DNA of 64,000 bases, taken from positions 1-64,000 of the forward strand of contig JAGKWY010000016.1 in the NCBI GenBank assembly GCA_021151625.1, given 5' to 3'. The DNA is from Gammaproteobacteria bacterium. GTDB taxonomy: Bacteria; Pseudomonadota; Gammaproteobacteria; Pseudomonadales; Cellvibrionaceae. Positions 1 through 8,683 of this stretch are shown piece after piece. Under the pieces are notes generated by a model. The model was not told the DNA's origin. It ran no database searches and saw only the letters and a program-made list of their open reading frames with translations. Within the stretch, counting starts at the first letter, position 1. Every line of letters starts with the position of its first letter. The translations under genes were made by a program, and so were the position numbers.

Positions 1-420
1 CAGCTCGACGTAGCTGGCATGCTTGCCAATAACAATTCCCAATTCCACTTCCCAATCCAGTTTGGTGGAATTGCGCGGTTTAATAATATTATCGTTAGGG
101 CCAGTAATAGCGCTGGTGGATTTCATAAACACCACCGGTTCAGATGGCACAGCAACACCGGATTCAGCGGCGTGATCGGCATAGTTCAAACCGATACAAA
201 TAAATTTACCCACACCGTTTACACAGGGACCAAAACGCCCGGGGGATTCAACAATTGGCAGTGATTCAATATTTACGCTGGCAATTTTTTTCAGCGATTC
301 TTCGGTCAGGGTTTTGCCATTAATATCCGACACCACTGAACCCAATTCGCGCACATTACCCTGTGCATCCAAAATACCGGGGCGTTCCTGACCTGCAATT
401 CCGTAACGTAATAATTTCAT
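1..420 (-). CDS. FAH-family hydrolase, probable 2,4-diketo-3-deoxy-L-fuconate hydrolase (partial)
   Basis: Only the first 140 residues are present; the gene runs off the left edge. The product begins MKLLRYG and carries the fumarylacetoacetate-hydrolase-family segment GLNYADHAAES followed by PVVFMKS and WEVELGIVIG, which supplies metal-binding acidic residues in this family. In the oxidative L-fucose route an FAH-family enzyme cleaves 2,4-diketo-3-deoxy-L-fuconate to pyruvate and L-lactate, and this gene lies 73 bases downstream of the SDR expected to make that substrate, on the same strand. The ATG (418-420) is preceded by an AGAGAGAT-type ribosome site. The family is certain; the substrate is inferred from context. 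Confidence 0.85.
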   Translation of the reverse strand, partial: MKLLRYGIAGQERPGILDAQGNVRELGSVVSDINGKTLTEESLKKIASVNIESLPIVESPGRFGPCVNGVGKFICIGLNYADHAAESGVAVPSEPVVFMKSTSAITGPNDNIIKPRNSTKLDWEVELGIVIGKHASYVEL

Positions 421-493
421 AGTGATCTCTCTTTCAATGGAATTTTTTACCGCTCACCACTTCCCCTGGCAGGGAGGGGTTTGGATTTAAATA

Positions 494-1222
494 TTAATTA
501 CTCCACCCACCATCAATCACATTGATAGTGCCAGTGGTAAATGCAGATGCATTGCTCGCCAGATACAACGCCAACTCCGCCATTTCACGCGCGGTTCCCA
601 AACGCCCCATGGGTTGGCGCGCAACAAAATTTTTGTAGGCTGTTTCGTAATCGCCTGTTGCATGCAGACGCTGCTCCAGCGATGGAGTCTGCACAGTGCC
701 CGGGCAAATCGCATTACAACGAATGCCCTGGGTAACAAAATCCGCTGCCACTGCTTTAGTCAGACCAATGACGGCAGCTTTGGTCATACCGTAAGCAAAA
801 CGATTGGGTGCGCCTTTAATTGAACTGGCGACAGATGACATATTAATAATGGAGCCACCGCCCCTGCTGATCATGCCCGGTAAAAAGGTGCGGATCATGC
901 GATACATGGAACTCACATTTAAATCAAACGAAAAGTTCCAATCTTTTTCATCACAATCCAGAATAGTGCCACTGTGCACAAAGCCCGCACAGTTAAATAA
1001 AATATCTACCGCACCAATTTGCTCGCTGAATAATTTAATCTCATCAGATTTCAATACGTCGAGACCATAGACCTCGCAGCCCTGCAAATCTTTTAAACCA
1101 TCAACATTAATATCGGTTGCAATAACACGTGCACCTTCTGCAGCAAACAATTCTGCGCTGGCGCGACCAATACCTTGTGCTGCAGCGGTAATCAGCGCAA
1201 CTTTGCCTTCCAATCGTTTCAT
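494..1222 (-). CDS. SDR-family dehydrogenase, probable 2-keto-3-deoxy-L-fuconate dehydrogenase
   Basis: A 242-residue classical short-chain dehydrogenase. The Rossmann motif TAAAQGIGRA is near residues 12-22, an acidic residue ends strand 2 (ATDIN, suggesting NAD preference), the structural NCAG follows near 97, and the catalytic Ser (NMSSVASS) and YGMTK pair lie near 128 and 145. In the non-phosphorylated L-fucose pathway an SDR of this size oxidises 2-keto-3-deoxy-L-fuconate to the 2,4-diketo acid, and its neighbours (a UxaA-type dehydratase upstream, an FAH hydrolase downstream) are the enzymes before and after that step. A 199-base gap holding a large hairpin repeat separates it from the dehydratase gene. 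The fold is certain; the substrate is from context. Confidence 0.85.
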   Translation of the reverse strand: MKRLEGKVALITAAAQGIGRASAELFAAEGARVIATDINVDGLKDLQGCEVYGLDVLKSDEIKLFSEQIGAVDILFNCAGFVHSGTILDCDEKDWNFSFDLNVSSMYRMIRTFLPGMISRGGGSIINMSSVASSIKGAPNRFAYGMTKAAVIGLTKAVAADFVTQGIRCNAICPGTVQTPSLEQRLHATGDYETAYKNFVARQPMGRLGTAREMAELALYLASNASAFTTGTINVIDGGWSN

Positions 1223-1276
1223 AAATAATTGTTTGCCTGTTAGAAATGAGAACTGAATTTTCTTAGTGGCACAGAG

Positions 1277-1376
1277 AGCGGCGGAGAACCGCCCTCTGAA
1301 ACCCTCGAGCCATGGATGGCGAAAGGGAGCTACATGGATGTATTAATGCGTTTTCAGAGGGCGGTTCTCCGCCGCT
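1277..1376. repeat. Long palindromic REP-like element
   Basis: Two perfect 25-base inverted arms (1277-1301 and 1352-1376, each reading AGCGGCGGAGAACCGCC inward from the outer end) enclose 50 bases that hold two shorter palindromes, GCCATGGATGGC (1309-1320) and TACATGGATGTA (1331-1342). The element fills the gap between the UxaA-like and SDR genes. It may act as a REP/BIME-type element or as an attenuating or mRNA-stabilising hairpin within the operon. A second element with the same CATGGATG core lies at 43964-44053. Confidence 0.8.
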
Positions 1377-1421
1377 CGCTTTTACTTACGAAGTGAGACT
1401 ACCATTCATTATTTAACTAGA

Positions 1422-2639
1422 TTAAGCAATCTGCCGCACCGGCAAACAACTTGGGCCAATAGGCTCAAAGGCTTTGTAAGTCAGAATAAATTCCTGGTGC
1501 CCCAAATCTTCCGAGACACTGCGCTTGCCCGAAGCCACATCAATTACGTTTTGCAAGATTTCTTCGCCGACTTCATCGAGCGTTGCTTCGCCTTCCAGAA
1601 TACGGCCAGCATTCACATCCATATCTTCTGCCAAACGACGATAGGTTTCCGGATTCGCACAAACTTTAATAACAGGCGAAATTGCAGAACCCACTACCGA
1701 GCCGCGCCCGGTAGTAAATAAAATCACATGGGAACCGCAGGCAATGAGTTCAATAATTTCAGCGTTATCCGAAATATTGGGGAAACCAAAACGTGGTTCG
1801 CCATCGGGAACCACATCCAATAAATACAAACCACCTGCGGGAGGTACATCACCCGGTTTGATTAAACCACTAATTGGTGAAGAGCCGGATTTTGAATAGG
1901 CTCCCATGGATTTTTCTTCCAGTGTGGTTAAACCACCATCGGCATTGCCCGGCGCAAAACTGCCAAAGCCCATCACACGATAATAGTGTTCTGCCTTGGC
2001 CACACAGGCTTCAATTTCCGCCCCCAATTCGGGCGTAATGGCGCGATCGGCCATAATGGTTTCGCAACCGATTAATTCACCAGTCTCTTCAAAGATGCAA
2101 GTTGCATCAGCAGCAACCAACGCATCAAAGCAGCGCCCAACAGCAGGGTTTGCGGTAATGCCACTGGTACCATCGGAGCCGCCACAAATAGTTCCCACAA
2201 TTAACTCATTTAAATACATGGGCACCCGTTCAACTTTCGCTGCCTGCGTTTGCAAACGTGCAACCGCTTCCAACCCCGCTTGAATTGTTGCCTTGGTGCC
2301 GCCGGTCTCCTGAATCACTAACAGCTCAGCAGGACGATCACTCGCAAGAATATCTTTTAATAATTTTTCGCGGTTCATACTTTCGCAACCCAGCGAAATT
2401 AACAGCGCACCACCAACATTCGGATGGGTACATACCGCGCGCATCATTTCGTAGGCGTATTGGTTTGGGTAACAACCGGGAAAGCCGATTAAATGAACAT
2501 CGATGTTATCGGCGCGATTCACAATCATGCGCGATACGTGATGCGCGCACTCAACCAGATAGGCCACCACAATCACATTGCGAATGCCCTTGCGCCCATC
2601 GGCACGCAACCAGGCGGGAAAATTTACTGCGGAATTCAT
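1422..2639 (-). CDS. UxaA/altronate-dehydratase family large subunit, probable L-fuconate dehydratase
   Basis: A 405-residue protein matching the C-terminal catalytic part of altronate and galactarate dehydratases. It shows RKGIRNVIVVAYLVECA at the N-terminus, GFPGCYPNQYA near 52, the conserved GGSDGTSGITANPAVG near 154, and the metal-ligand-type segment GCEsMNRE near 84. Family enzymes dehydrate sugar acids to 2-keto-3-deoxy acids. Because neighbours encode the other fucose-pathway steps and no enolase-superfamily fuconate dehydratase is visible, the inferred substrate is L-fuconate. Its start overlaps the small-subunit stop by four bases (ATGA), so translation is coupled. Altronate or another 6-deoxy sugar acid remains possible. 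Confidence 0.8.
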   Translation of the reverse strand: MNSAVNFPAWLRADGRKGIRNVIVVAYLVECAHHVSRMIVNRADNIDVHLIGFPGCYPNQYAYEMMRAVCTHPNVGGALLISLGCESMNREKLLKDILASDRPAELLVIQETGGTKATIQAGLEAVARLQTQAAKVERVPMYLNELIVGTICGGSDGTSGITANPAVGRCFDALVAADATCIFEETGELIGCETIMADRAITPELGAEIEACVAKAEHYYRVMGFGSFAPGNADGGLTTLEEKSMGAYSKSGSSPISGLIKPGDVPPAGGLYLLDVVPDGEPRFGFPNISDNAEIIELIACGSHVILFTTGRGSVVGSAISPVIKVCANPETYRRLAEDMDVNAGRILEGEATLDEVGEEILQNVIDVASGKRSVSEDLGHQEFILTYKAFEPIGPSCLPVRQIA

Positions 2640-2965
2640 GATTCGCTCCGGTATTGGGTTTGGCGAGTGCGCGTATGGCTGGGAATATAATCGCTCTTCA
2701 TATTATGCATATGTACGTGATGCCCCTGGGCAACTGCGTCAATCATTGAGCCTATAGGTGCGCCGTAGCGATACACCTTGTCGCCCGCTGCCAACGCAAA
2801 GCGTGCAACCTTGTGACCCACGCCTATATCGGTAGGGCTAACAATAGTTTCTTGTTCAATACGAATTTCATCGCCGGCGCGAATTTGTTTTACGCAGACC
2901 AGAATATTGTCATCCGGGTGCAGCAAAATCAGCGGCGCGATACTGGTTGTTACTTTTTCTGTCAT
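2636..2965 (-). CDS. UxaA-family N-terminal (SAF-domain) small subunit
   Basis: A 109-residue protein with the layout of the SAF domain at the N-terminus of altronate dehydratase: LILLHPDDNILVCVKQI, then DIGVGHKVARFAL, KVYRYGAPIGSMID and the terminal GHHVHMHNMKS. The GHHVHMHN segment is the family hallmark and probably contributes to the substrate or metal pocket. In UxaA the two parts form one chain; here they are separate genes overlapping by four bases, so the products presumably assemble. It lies 13 bases after the aldo/keto reductase. Confidence 0.8.
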   Translation of the reverse strand: MTEKVTTSIAPLILLHPDDNILVCVKQIRAGDEIRIEQETIVSPTDIGVGHKVARFALAAGDKVYRYGAPIGSMIDAVAQGHHVHMHNMKSDYIPSHTRTRQTQYRSES

Positions 2966-2978
2966 GTTATTGGCTCAA

Positions 2979-4031
2979 TCAATTCGGCATAGGTACGGGA
3001 GCTGCAGGATGCAACAACTCGCGCTCGCGCAACTCATCCCAAAACTCAGCGGGGATTTCACTATTAATCAGGGTTACCGCGCGCTCTACCTGTTCACTAT
3101 TTGCCAAACCCGCCAGCACTGAACAAATTTGCGGATGGGCCGCCGGAAATTGCAAGGCGGCGGCGGCGAGTGGTATGGAAAATTCATCGCATACAGCCTC
3201 AAGCCGTGCAACGCGGTCCACCACTGCCACAGGGGCAGGCTCGTAGTTGTAATACAGCGGTTGATTGTTTTGGCCGCTCAGGGCTGCTTTAACACCAGTA
3301 GCCAAAATGCCCGAGTTAAACGGCCCACCGAGAATGACCGACGCTTTGCGTCTGGCGCACAGCGGCAGGAAATGTTCGCAGGGGGCTTGCTCCAGCAGGG
3401 TGTAGCGGCCAGCTAATAAAAAGCCATCGAAGTCACCATGTTTTAAGGCTGCATCGCAAATTTGCCATTCGTTAGCCCCCAAACCAATTGCTTTTACCAA
3501 CCCATCTGCCTTGAGCTTGGTCATGGCGATGTAGCCGCCATCCATAAACTCGCGAAATTTTTCCGGGTGGTCGGCACCGTGGGTTAAGGGACCTAAATCA
3601 TGGGCAAGGAGGACATCAATTTGTTCCACCTGCAAGCGCTTGAGGCTCTCCTCGAATGAGCGCATAACACCGTCATAACTGTAATCAAACACTGGCTCCA
3701 GCGGCGGCGCATCGGCAAAACCGTGACGAACACTGGCAGTCGAGCTGGTGGGCACAAGTACCCGCCCCACCTTGGAAGAAATAACCACCGGCTCGGCGGA
3801 TTGCTTGAGTGCGGCCCCAAGACGTTGCTCGCTTAAGCCAAAGCCATAATGAGGCGCAGTATCGAAATAGCGAATACCTGCATTCAGTGCAGAAGTCACG
3901 GCAGCTTGTGCCTGAATATCATTCAAGGGTTGATATAAATTGCCAATGGGTGCTGCGCCGAACCCCAAAAGCGAAAGATTAATCTCCGTAGCCCCCAAGG
4001 CACGAAAAGACAAAGATTTGGACTCAGCCAC
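2979..4031 (-). CDS. Aldo/keto reductase, probable L-fucose (6-deoxy-aldose) 1-dehydrogenase
   Basis: A 350-residue aldo/keto reductase. The catalytic tetrad is visible as FDTAPHYG (Asp and Tyr near 57-63), ISSKVGR (Lys near 85) and LLAHDLG (His near 140). It resembles the D-threo-aldose/L-fucose dehydrogenase branch and would oxidise L-fucose to L-fuconolactone. It heads the minus-strand unit AKR, small UxaA, large UxaA, SDR, FAH. The start is a GTG (4029-4031) four bases after AGAGG; no ATG with a better ribosome site is present. Family assignment is firm; specificity comes from context. Confidence 0.82.
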   Translation of the reverse strand: MAESKSLSFRALGATEINLSLLGFGAAPIGNLYQPLNDIQAQAAVTSALNAGIRYFDTAPHYGFGLSEQRLGAALKQSAEPVVISSKVGRVLVPTSSTASVRHGFADAPPLEPVFDYSYDGVMRSFEESLKRLQVEQIDVLLAHDLGPLTHGADHPEKFREFMDGGYIAMTKLKADGLVKAIGLGANEWQICDAALKHGDFDGFLLAGRYTLLEQAPCEHFLPLCARRKASVILGGPFNSGILATGVKAALSGQNNQPLYYNYEPAPVAVVDRVARLEAVCDEFSIPLAAAALQFPAAHPQICSVLAGLANSEQVERAVTLINSEIPAEFWDELRERELLHPAAPVPMPN

Positions 4032-4114
4032 AGAACCTCTTTTTTTATAATTAAAATTGGAATCGCCAATAAAATTAATTTTATCTGAAGCCCTGTTGAA
4101 ATCACATATAGTTA

Positions 4115-4143
4115 TTTAGACTTTTTGAATAAATTTATGTCAA
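4115..4143 (-). promoter_or_regulatory. Candidate sigma-70 promoter for the fucose catabolic operon
   Basis: On the minus strand TTGACA (4138-4143) is followed after 17 bases by TCTAAA (4115-4120), a perfect -35 box with a weak -10 box, about 85 bases before the GTG of the aldo/keto reductase. The weak -10 box fits a regulated promoter. The call rests on consensus match only. Confidence 0.45.
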
Positions 4144-4214
4144 GGCTTAGTACAAAGTTATGCCGGAATACAAACTTGAACTTTTTTATGGCCTGTAAAC
4201 ACAATCTTCAACCA

Positions 4215-4245
4215 TAAAAAAAGCCGATCATGGATCGGCTTTTTT
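4215..4245 (-). terminator. Rho-independent terminator after the IclR regulator gene
   Basis: The stem GCCGATC/GATCGGC (4223-4229 and 4233-4239) with a three-base loop has A-runs on the left and T-runs on the right, so it can act in both directions. It lies 15 bases past the stop of the iclR-type gene and separates it from the AKR operon. Confidence 0.85.
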
Positions 4246-4259
4246 AACAACGCTAAAAT

Positions 4260-5066
4260 TTAATCAATCAACCCCTGGGAGATTTTTTCCGCCGCCTGCA
4301 TCAGGCGCTCAAGCACTCGCTCCTGAGTCATTGACTGCGCCTTGATGTGGATAAACGGAATAATTAACACCGCCACCGCACCGTGAACCCCAATAATGGG
4401 CACACAGAAATCGATCACGCCATCTACAAAATCACTCGCCAACTGGATACAGCCCTGGTCAACCCCTTTACGCGCCTTGGCCAGGAAACGCTCAATGCGT
4501 TCCAGATCCACAGTGGCAGAAAGCTGCGGCAACCAGCCAGCCTGCACATCCGGGGTGGCAAAACCATAGAGCAATGCACCTGAGTTGGTGTCGATCAAGC
4601 GACGGCGATAGCCAACACGTACCGAAAAGCCCAAATCCATAGGGCTTTCCTGGCGGGCAACCACTACGATTTGGTCGCCGGAGGGCACAACCAAGTGACA
4701 GGATTGGCCCAGCTCGCGGCTCAATTCCTTCATCACTGGCAGGGAAACCTCCAGCAGGGTTTTTGCCGTCCCCTGGGAAATACCCAGGGTAAACAGCTTG
4801 TTAGTGAGCATATAGCCATCGCGGCCATCGGGCATCTGCGCAATATAGCCGCGATACTCCAGGGCCAGCACCATGCGGAACAACTCGCTCACCGAGCGCC
4901 CCAGGGCGGCGGCCATTTGCGAGGTAGTCATAGGATGGGAGTTACGCGCAAGCAATTCCAGAATATCCAACCCTTTTTCCAGAGCCGGAGCACGGTATTT
5001 GCGTTCGCTTTCTTCTTGTGCCTCAAGTAAGGCGTTATCAAGTTCTTTGGTCATAGTTACTGTCAT
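4260..5066 (-). CDS. IclR-family transcriptional regulator
   Basis: A 268-residue protein with the two-part IclR layout: an N-terminal winged helix (ALEKGLDILELLARN near 29, then MTTSQMAAALGRSVSELFRM and the wing LEYRGYI) and a C-terminal effector-binding domain from about residue 95 (LGQSCHLVV, RVGYRRRLI, FCVPIIGVHGAVAVLIIPF). IclR proteins usually control the adjacent catabolic genes. It sits between the fuconolactonase/transporter pair and the catabolic operon on the same strand, so it is the likely sensor of fucose or a pathway acid. A second ATG (MTKEL) 12 bases downstream is an alternative start. Confidence 0.9.
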   Translation of the reverse strand: MTVTMTKELDNALLEAQEESERKYRAPALEKGLDILELLARNSHPMTTSQMAAALGRSVSELFRMVLALEYRGYIAQMPDGRDGYMLTNKLFTLGISQGTAKTLLEVSLPVMKELSRELGQSCHLVVPSGDQIVVVARQESPMDLGFSVRVGYRRRLIDTNSGALLYGFATPDVQAGWLPQLSATVDLERIERFLAKARKGVDQGCIQLASDFVDGVIDFCVPIIGVHGAVAVLIIPFIHIKAQSMTQERVLERLMQAAEKISQGLID

Positions 5067-5161
5067 AGTGTTTTCTCGTTATTAGTATGAATCCCCTAAG
5101 CGGGTTTTTTATCGCTGCAGGATGGATTCTACGCACAGCCCTAGCCCCAAGGCGTTCCACT

Positions 5162-6007
5162 TTACGTAATTCGGTAAAAACGCAAACTTGTACCTATGAA
5201 AACACTTTCAGAATTGGTGATATTGCACTCAGCAAGTGCATGATTTACAAGCCCTAGCCAGTTTTTATAGATGGAGAGTTGAGGGTTTGGCGCCAAACCT
5301 ATGACAGGCCAGTCACTGCCCCACATCAAGCGCTCTACCCCAAACAGCGAGGCCAGGAACTTAACATAGGCGACAAAGACCTCATTCCCCTGTCCTTTAC
5401 CCGCCTCAGTGACCAACCCGGAGAGCTTGCAGTGAACCTGTGGCAGGCTTGCCATCAGGCGCATAGCCTCGCGCCAATCATCGGCAGGCTGGTCATTTAC
5501 GATAATGGCCGGCTTGGCAGCGTGATCGATAACGATAGGTAAATCAGGGTGGCGGCGGGCAAAACGGTAAAGATGAGGTAGATGGCGGGTATAGACCAAT
5601 GCATCCAGACTGAGTTGATGCTCTTTCATCGCGGCTATGGCCGGCTCAAGTTCAGCACGAAGTATCCAGGCATCATCAGGCATGGACTGCAACATTGGCC
5701 TGATGCCGCGAAATTTGGGATGGCTAGCCAATTGGGCGATGCGCTCCGGCGCGGTGGGCGAAGCCAGATCCACCCAGCCAACTACCGCTTTGATGAAATC
5801 CGACTCGTCCGCCAGACGCAACAGGTAATCGGTATCAGCATCGCTGGTTTGCGATTGCACCGCCACTGATCCGGTCACCCCACAGGCCTGGGCCTGGTGG
5901 AGCAAGTCCTGCACGCCAAAGTCGCGGTATATAGCGCGCAAATCGGCCGTTGGCCAAACACAGTCATGCCGGCCTAACTGCCAGAAATGCTGATGTGCAT
6001 CAATCAT
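5162..6007 (-). CDS. Amidohydrolase-2 family lactonase, probable L-fuconolactonase
   Basis: A 281-residue amidohydrolase-related protein. MIDAHQHFW at the N-terminus gives the HxH metal ligands, VIDHAAKP near 160 a further His, and MWGSDWPV near 235 the catalytic Asp. Family members open sugar lactones; L-fuconolactone to L-fuconate is the step needed between the aldo/keto reductase and the dehydratase here. Its start overlaps the transporter stop by eight bases, so the two are one transcription unit. The ATG follows a GGGAG site. L-rhamnono-lactonase activity would be the main alternative. Confidence 0.85.
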   Translation of the reverse strand: MIDAHQHFWQLGRHDCVWPTADLRAIYRDFGVQDLLHQAQACGVTGSVAVQSQTSDADTDYLLRLADESDFIKAVVGWVDLASPTAPERIAQLASHPKFRGIRPMLQSMPDDAWILRAELEPAIAAMKEHQLSLDALVYTRHLPHLYRFARRHPDLPIVIDHAAKPAIIVNDQPADDWREAMRLMASLPQVHCKLSGLVTEAGKGQGNEVFVAYVKFLASLFGVERLMWGSDWPVIGLAPNPQLSIYKNWLGLVNHALAECNITNSESVFIGTSLRFYRIT

Positions 6008-7271
6008 TGAAACTCCCTGCCCTATCGCTAAAGCGCGCGTATATCGCGATGACTACAAAACAACTGAGCGGCACTATTACCGCAGTGTGAATCGAGGTTA
6101 AGTCAGACACTAGCCCCATCAGCGCCGTGAGTACTGCCCCACCAATAATCGCCATCACCAGAAATGATGCCGCGGGTTTGGTGAGCGGCCCCAGCCCCTT
6201 CAAACTCAATGCAAAGATAGTAGGAAACATCAGCGACATAAAGAAGCTGGTTGCGGTTAGAGCCAACAACCCCAGGTGGCCGGGTTGCACAATGGCATAG
6301 GCGCAGAGCAATACGTTAATCGAGGCGTATACCCACATCAACCAGGCCGCACTCACCCGGCTCATTAACGCCGTAGCTACAAAGCGACCAACCATAAAGA
6401 TCACCAGCGAGGCCAACAGGTAATTGGCGAGGGTTTTCTCACCGGTACCGGGCACCGCTTCCTGACCATAGCGAATCAGGAAACTCCAGATACACACCTG
6501 CGCCCCCACATAAAAAAACTGCGCAGCAACACCGAACATAAATGGCCCCTTGCCCAGCAATTGCTTGTAATCACCCCAGGTGCCAGTGGTTTCATCTTTA
6601 GCCGCCTGAGTGGCGATAGCGGGAAATTTCACCGCCAATACCAACAGCGCCCACGCCAGCACCAACAGCCCAATCACCAGATAAGGCCCCTGCACCGCAT
6701 GGGATTCGGTTTGATAAAACTGCTCCAACTGCGCTGCACTCATCGCCGCCAGCTCTTCAGTGGTGGGCTCGTGGCCGGAGAGGATAAATTCGCGCCCGAT
6801 CAAAATCCCCGCAATACAACCAAAAGGGTTAAATGATTGGGCAAAGTTCAAGCGCCGCTCGGCGGTGGCCGGATCACCCATGGCCACAATCAGCGGGTTG
6901 GCCGAGGTCTCCAGAAATGCCAGGCCGCTGGCGATAACAAAGAGCGCCCCCAGGAAAAGTACATATTCACGCTGCGCCGCTGCCGGGTAAAACAGAAAGG
7001 CGCCAATCACATAAAGCAGCAAGCCAAACACTACGGCGGCTTTGTAGCCATAGCGTTTCATCCACAGAGCCGCCGGGATGGAAAACACAAAGTAACCGGT
7101 ATAAAAGGCCGATTGCACCAGCCCCGCCTTAAAGTCGGAGAGGGTAAATACCTTTTTAAACTGGGTGATCAAAATATCATTGAGGTTATTGGCCATGCCC
7201 CAGAGGAAAAACAGACTGATGATCAGAATCAGCGGCAACAGCACGGGCACGGATTTATCGTTATTGTTCAT
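6000..7271 (-). CDS. fucP: FucP-type L-fucose:H+ symporter (MFS)
   Basis: A 423-residue MFS transporter with about 12 hydrophobic segments. It has the FHS-family features LFFLWGMANNLNDIL in helix 1, AGLVQSAFYTGYF in helix 2, FLETSANPLIVAMGDP near 120-135 and LNFAQSFNPFGCIAG, all typical of FucP. It would bring L-fucose into the cytoplasm by proton symport. The ATG has a GGAG site. It is the first gene of the fucP-lactonase pair and is divergent from the lactate dehydrogenase gene; the 242 bases between hold a regular ACAAAC repeat array. Confidence 0.88.
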   Translation of the reverse strand: MNNNDKSVPVLLPLILIISLFFLWGMANNLNDILITQFKKVFTLSDFKAGLVQSAFYTGYFVFSIPAALWMKRYGYKAAVVFGLLLYVIGAFLFYPAAAQREYVLFLGALFVIASGLAFLETSANPLIVAMGDPATAERRLNFAQSFNPFGCIAGILIGREFILSGHEPTTEELAAMSAAQLEQFYQTESHAVQGPYLVIGLLVLAWALLVLAVKFPAIATQAAKDETTGTWGDYKQLLGKGPFMFGVAAQFFYVGAQVCIWSFLIRYGQEAVPGTGEKTLANYLLASLVIFMVGRFVATALMSRVSAAWLMWVYASINVLLCAYAIVQPGHLGLLALTATSFFMSLMFPTIFALSLKGLGPLTKPAASFLVMAIIGGAVLTALMGLVSDLTSIHTAVIVPLSCFVVIAIYARFSDRAGSFND

Positions 7272-7360
7272 GAGTTCTCCAGCGGGCGCGGCCAGATTAA
7301 CCGCTGCCCTAGTTATTGTTATTAGTCAGGCGAATCGGCTTGCGAGAATGCAAGCTGCTA

Positions 7361-7424
7361 TTTTTTACAAACTTGTTTACAAACTGTTTTACAAACCGCT
7401 TCTACAAACGCTTTTTACAAACCA
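7361..7424. promoter_or_regulatory. Phased array of five ACAAAC repeats between fucP and lldD
   Basis: ACAAAC occurs at 7367, 7379, 7391, 7404 and 7417, that is every 12 or 13 bases, each preceded by T/C-rich sequence (most often TTT). The array occupies the middle of the divergent intergenic region (7272-7513). Such spacing suggests a multi-site operator or an intrinsically curved tract controlling both directions; an IclR-type regulator is encoded in the cluster. No bound protein can be assigned from sequence. Confidence 0.5.
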
Positions 7425-7513
7425 CATCTTCACAAGTAAAAGATGGTTTATTAATAAAAGATGCTACCATAGAGTCAAACAAACAATAACAGCTTTTTAC
7501 AGGTTTCCCCGCC

Positions 7514-8668
7514 ATGATTCTCGCCAATATCGATGACTACCGCACCCTTGCGCGCAAACGCTTGCCGCATTTTTTATTTGAATATATTGATGGCGGGGCG
7601 TTTAGCGAAACTACGCTGCGCAACAACCAACTGGATATGCAGCAAATTGCCCTGCGCCAGCGGGTGCTGCGCGATATTTCCAATGTGTCCACCCAGACCA
7701 GCCTGTTTGGCCAGACTTTTTCCATGCCGCTAGGCCTTTCGCCTGTGGGCATTGCCGGCCTAAATGCACGGCGCGGCGAAGTACAAGCAGCCCAGGCAGC
7801 GGAAGAAGCCGGCGTGCCTTTTTGCCTGTCCACAGTGTCAGCCTGCTCCATTGATGAAGTCCGCGCTGGGGTTAACAACCCCGTCTGGTTCCAGCTTTAT
7901 ATGATTCGCGACCGCGGCTTCCTGCGCGATATGCTGGCGCGCGCCAAAGCAGCCGGCACCAATACCCTGTTGTTTACCGTAGATATGCCCGTGCCCGCCA
8001 CTCGCTACCGCGACATGCGCTCGGGTCTATCGGGTGGTAGCCTGCTGCAACGCAAACTCACCCGCATTGGCCAGGTGCTCACCAAACCCCATTGGGCCTG
8101 GGATGTGGGCCTCTGGGGGCGCCCCCACAACCTGGGCAATATTGCCCCTATCCTCGGCGAAAATGCGGGCATCGATGAGTTCTGGAGCTGGCTGGGCAAC
8201 AACTTTGACCCCACGGTGACCTGGGCCGATATCGACCGCATCCGCGCTGAATGGGATGGCAACTTCATCATCAAAGGTATTCTCGATGCCGATGACGCCA
8301 AACAAGCCGCAAGCATCGGCTGCGATGGCTTGATCGTCTCCAACCACGGTGGCCGCCAGCTGGATGGGGCGCTCTCCTCTATCAAAGCCCTGCCGCGTAT
8401 TGCTGATGCAGTGGGCGATGACCTCAGCCTGATCCTGGACTCAGGCGTGCGCTCGGGGCTGGATGTAGTGCGCGCCCTGGCGCTGGGCGCGAAGATGGTG
8501 ATGATCGGCCGCCCCTGGGTATACGCCTTGGCCGCACGTCAAAAACGCGGGGTGAAAGAAATCCTGGAGATTTTCGCCAAGGAGATGCGCGTAGCCATGG
8601 CTTTATCTGGCTGCGCGCGCGTACAGGACATCAATGCCGGAATGCTGGAAAACCGCCCTAACTTATAA
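7514..8668 (+). CDS. lldD: FMN-dependent L-lactate dehydrogenase
   Basis: A 384-residue FMN-dependent alpha-hydroxy-acid dehydrogenase. It shows FEYIDGGAFSETTLRNN near 16, SPVGIAGL near 76, FQLYMIRDRGF near 122, IKGILDADDA near 255, the catalytic-His segment VSNHGGRQLDGA near 275 and DSGVRSGLDVVRALALGA near 305. It oxidises L-lactate to pyruvate and feeds electrons to the respiratory chain at the membrane. L-lactate is an end product of the fucose route encoded next door, which explains its place in the cluster. The region before the ATG has no strong Shine-Dalgarno. Confidence 0.92.
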   Translation: MILANIDDYRTLARKRLPHFLFEYIDGGAFSETTLRNNQLDMQQIALRQRVLRDISNVSTQTSLFGQTFSMPLGLSPVGIAGLNARRGEVQAAQAAEEAGVPFCLSTVSACSIDEVRAGVNNPVWFQLYMIRDRGFLRDMLARAKAAGTNTLLFTVDMPVPATRYRDMRSGLSGGSLLQRKLTRIGQVLTKPHWAWDVGLWGRPHNLGNIAPILGENAGIDEFWSWLGNNFDPTVTWADIDRIRAEWDGNFIIKGILDADDAKQAASIGCDGLIVSNHGGRQLDGALSSIKALPRIADAVGDDLSLILDSGVRSGLDVVRALALGAKMVMIGRPWVYALAARQKRGVKEILEIFAKEMRVAMALSGCARVQDINAGMLENRPNL

Positions 8669-8683
8669 TCCAGCTCCGCTCAA

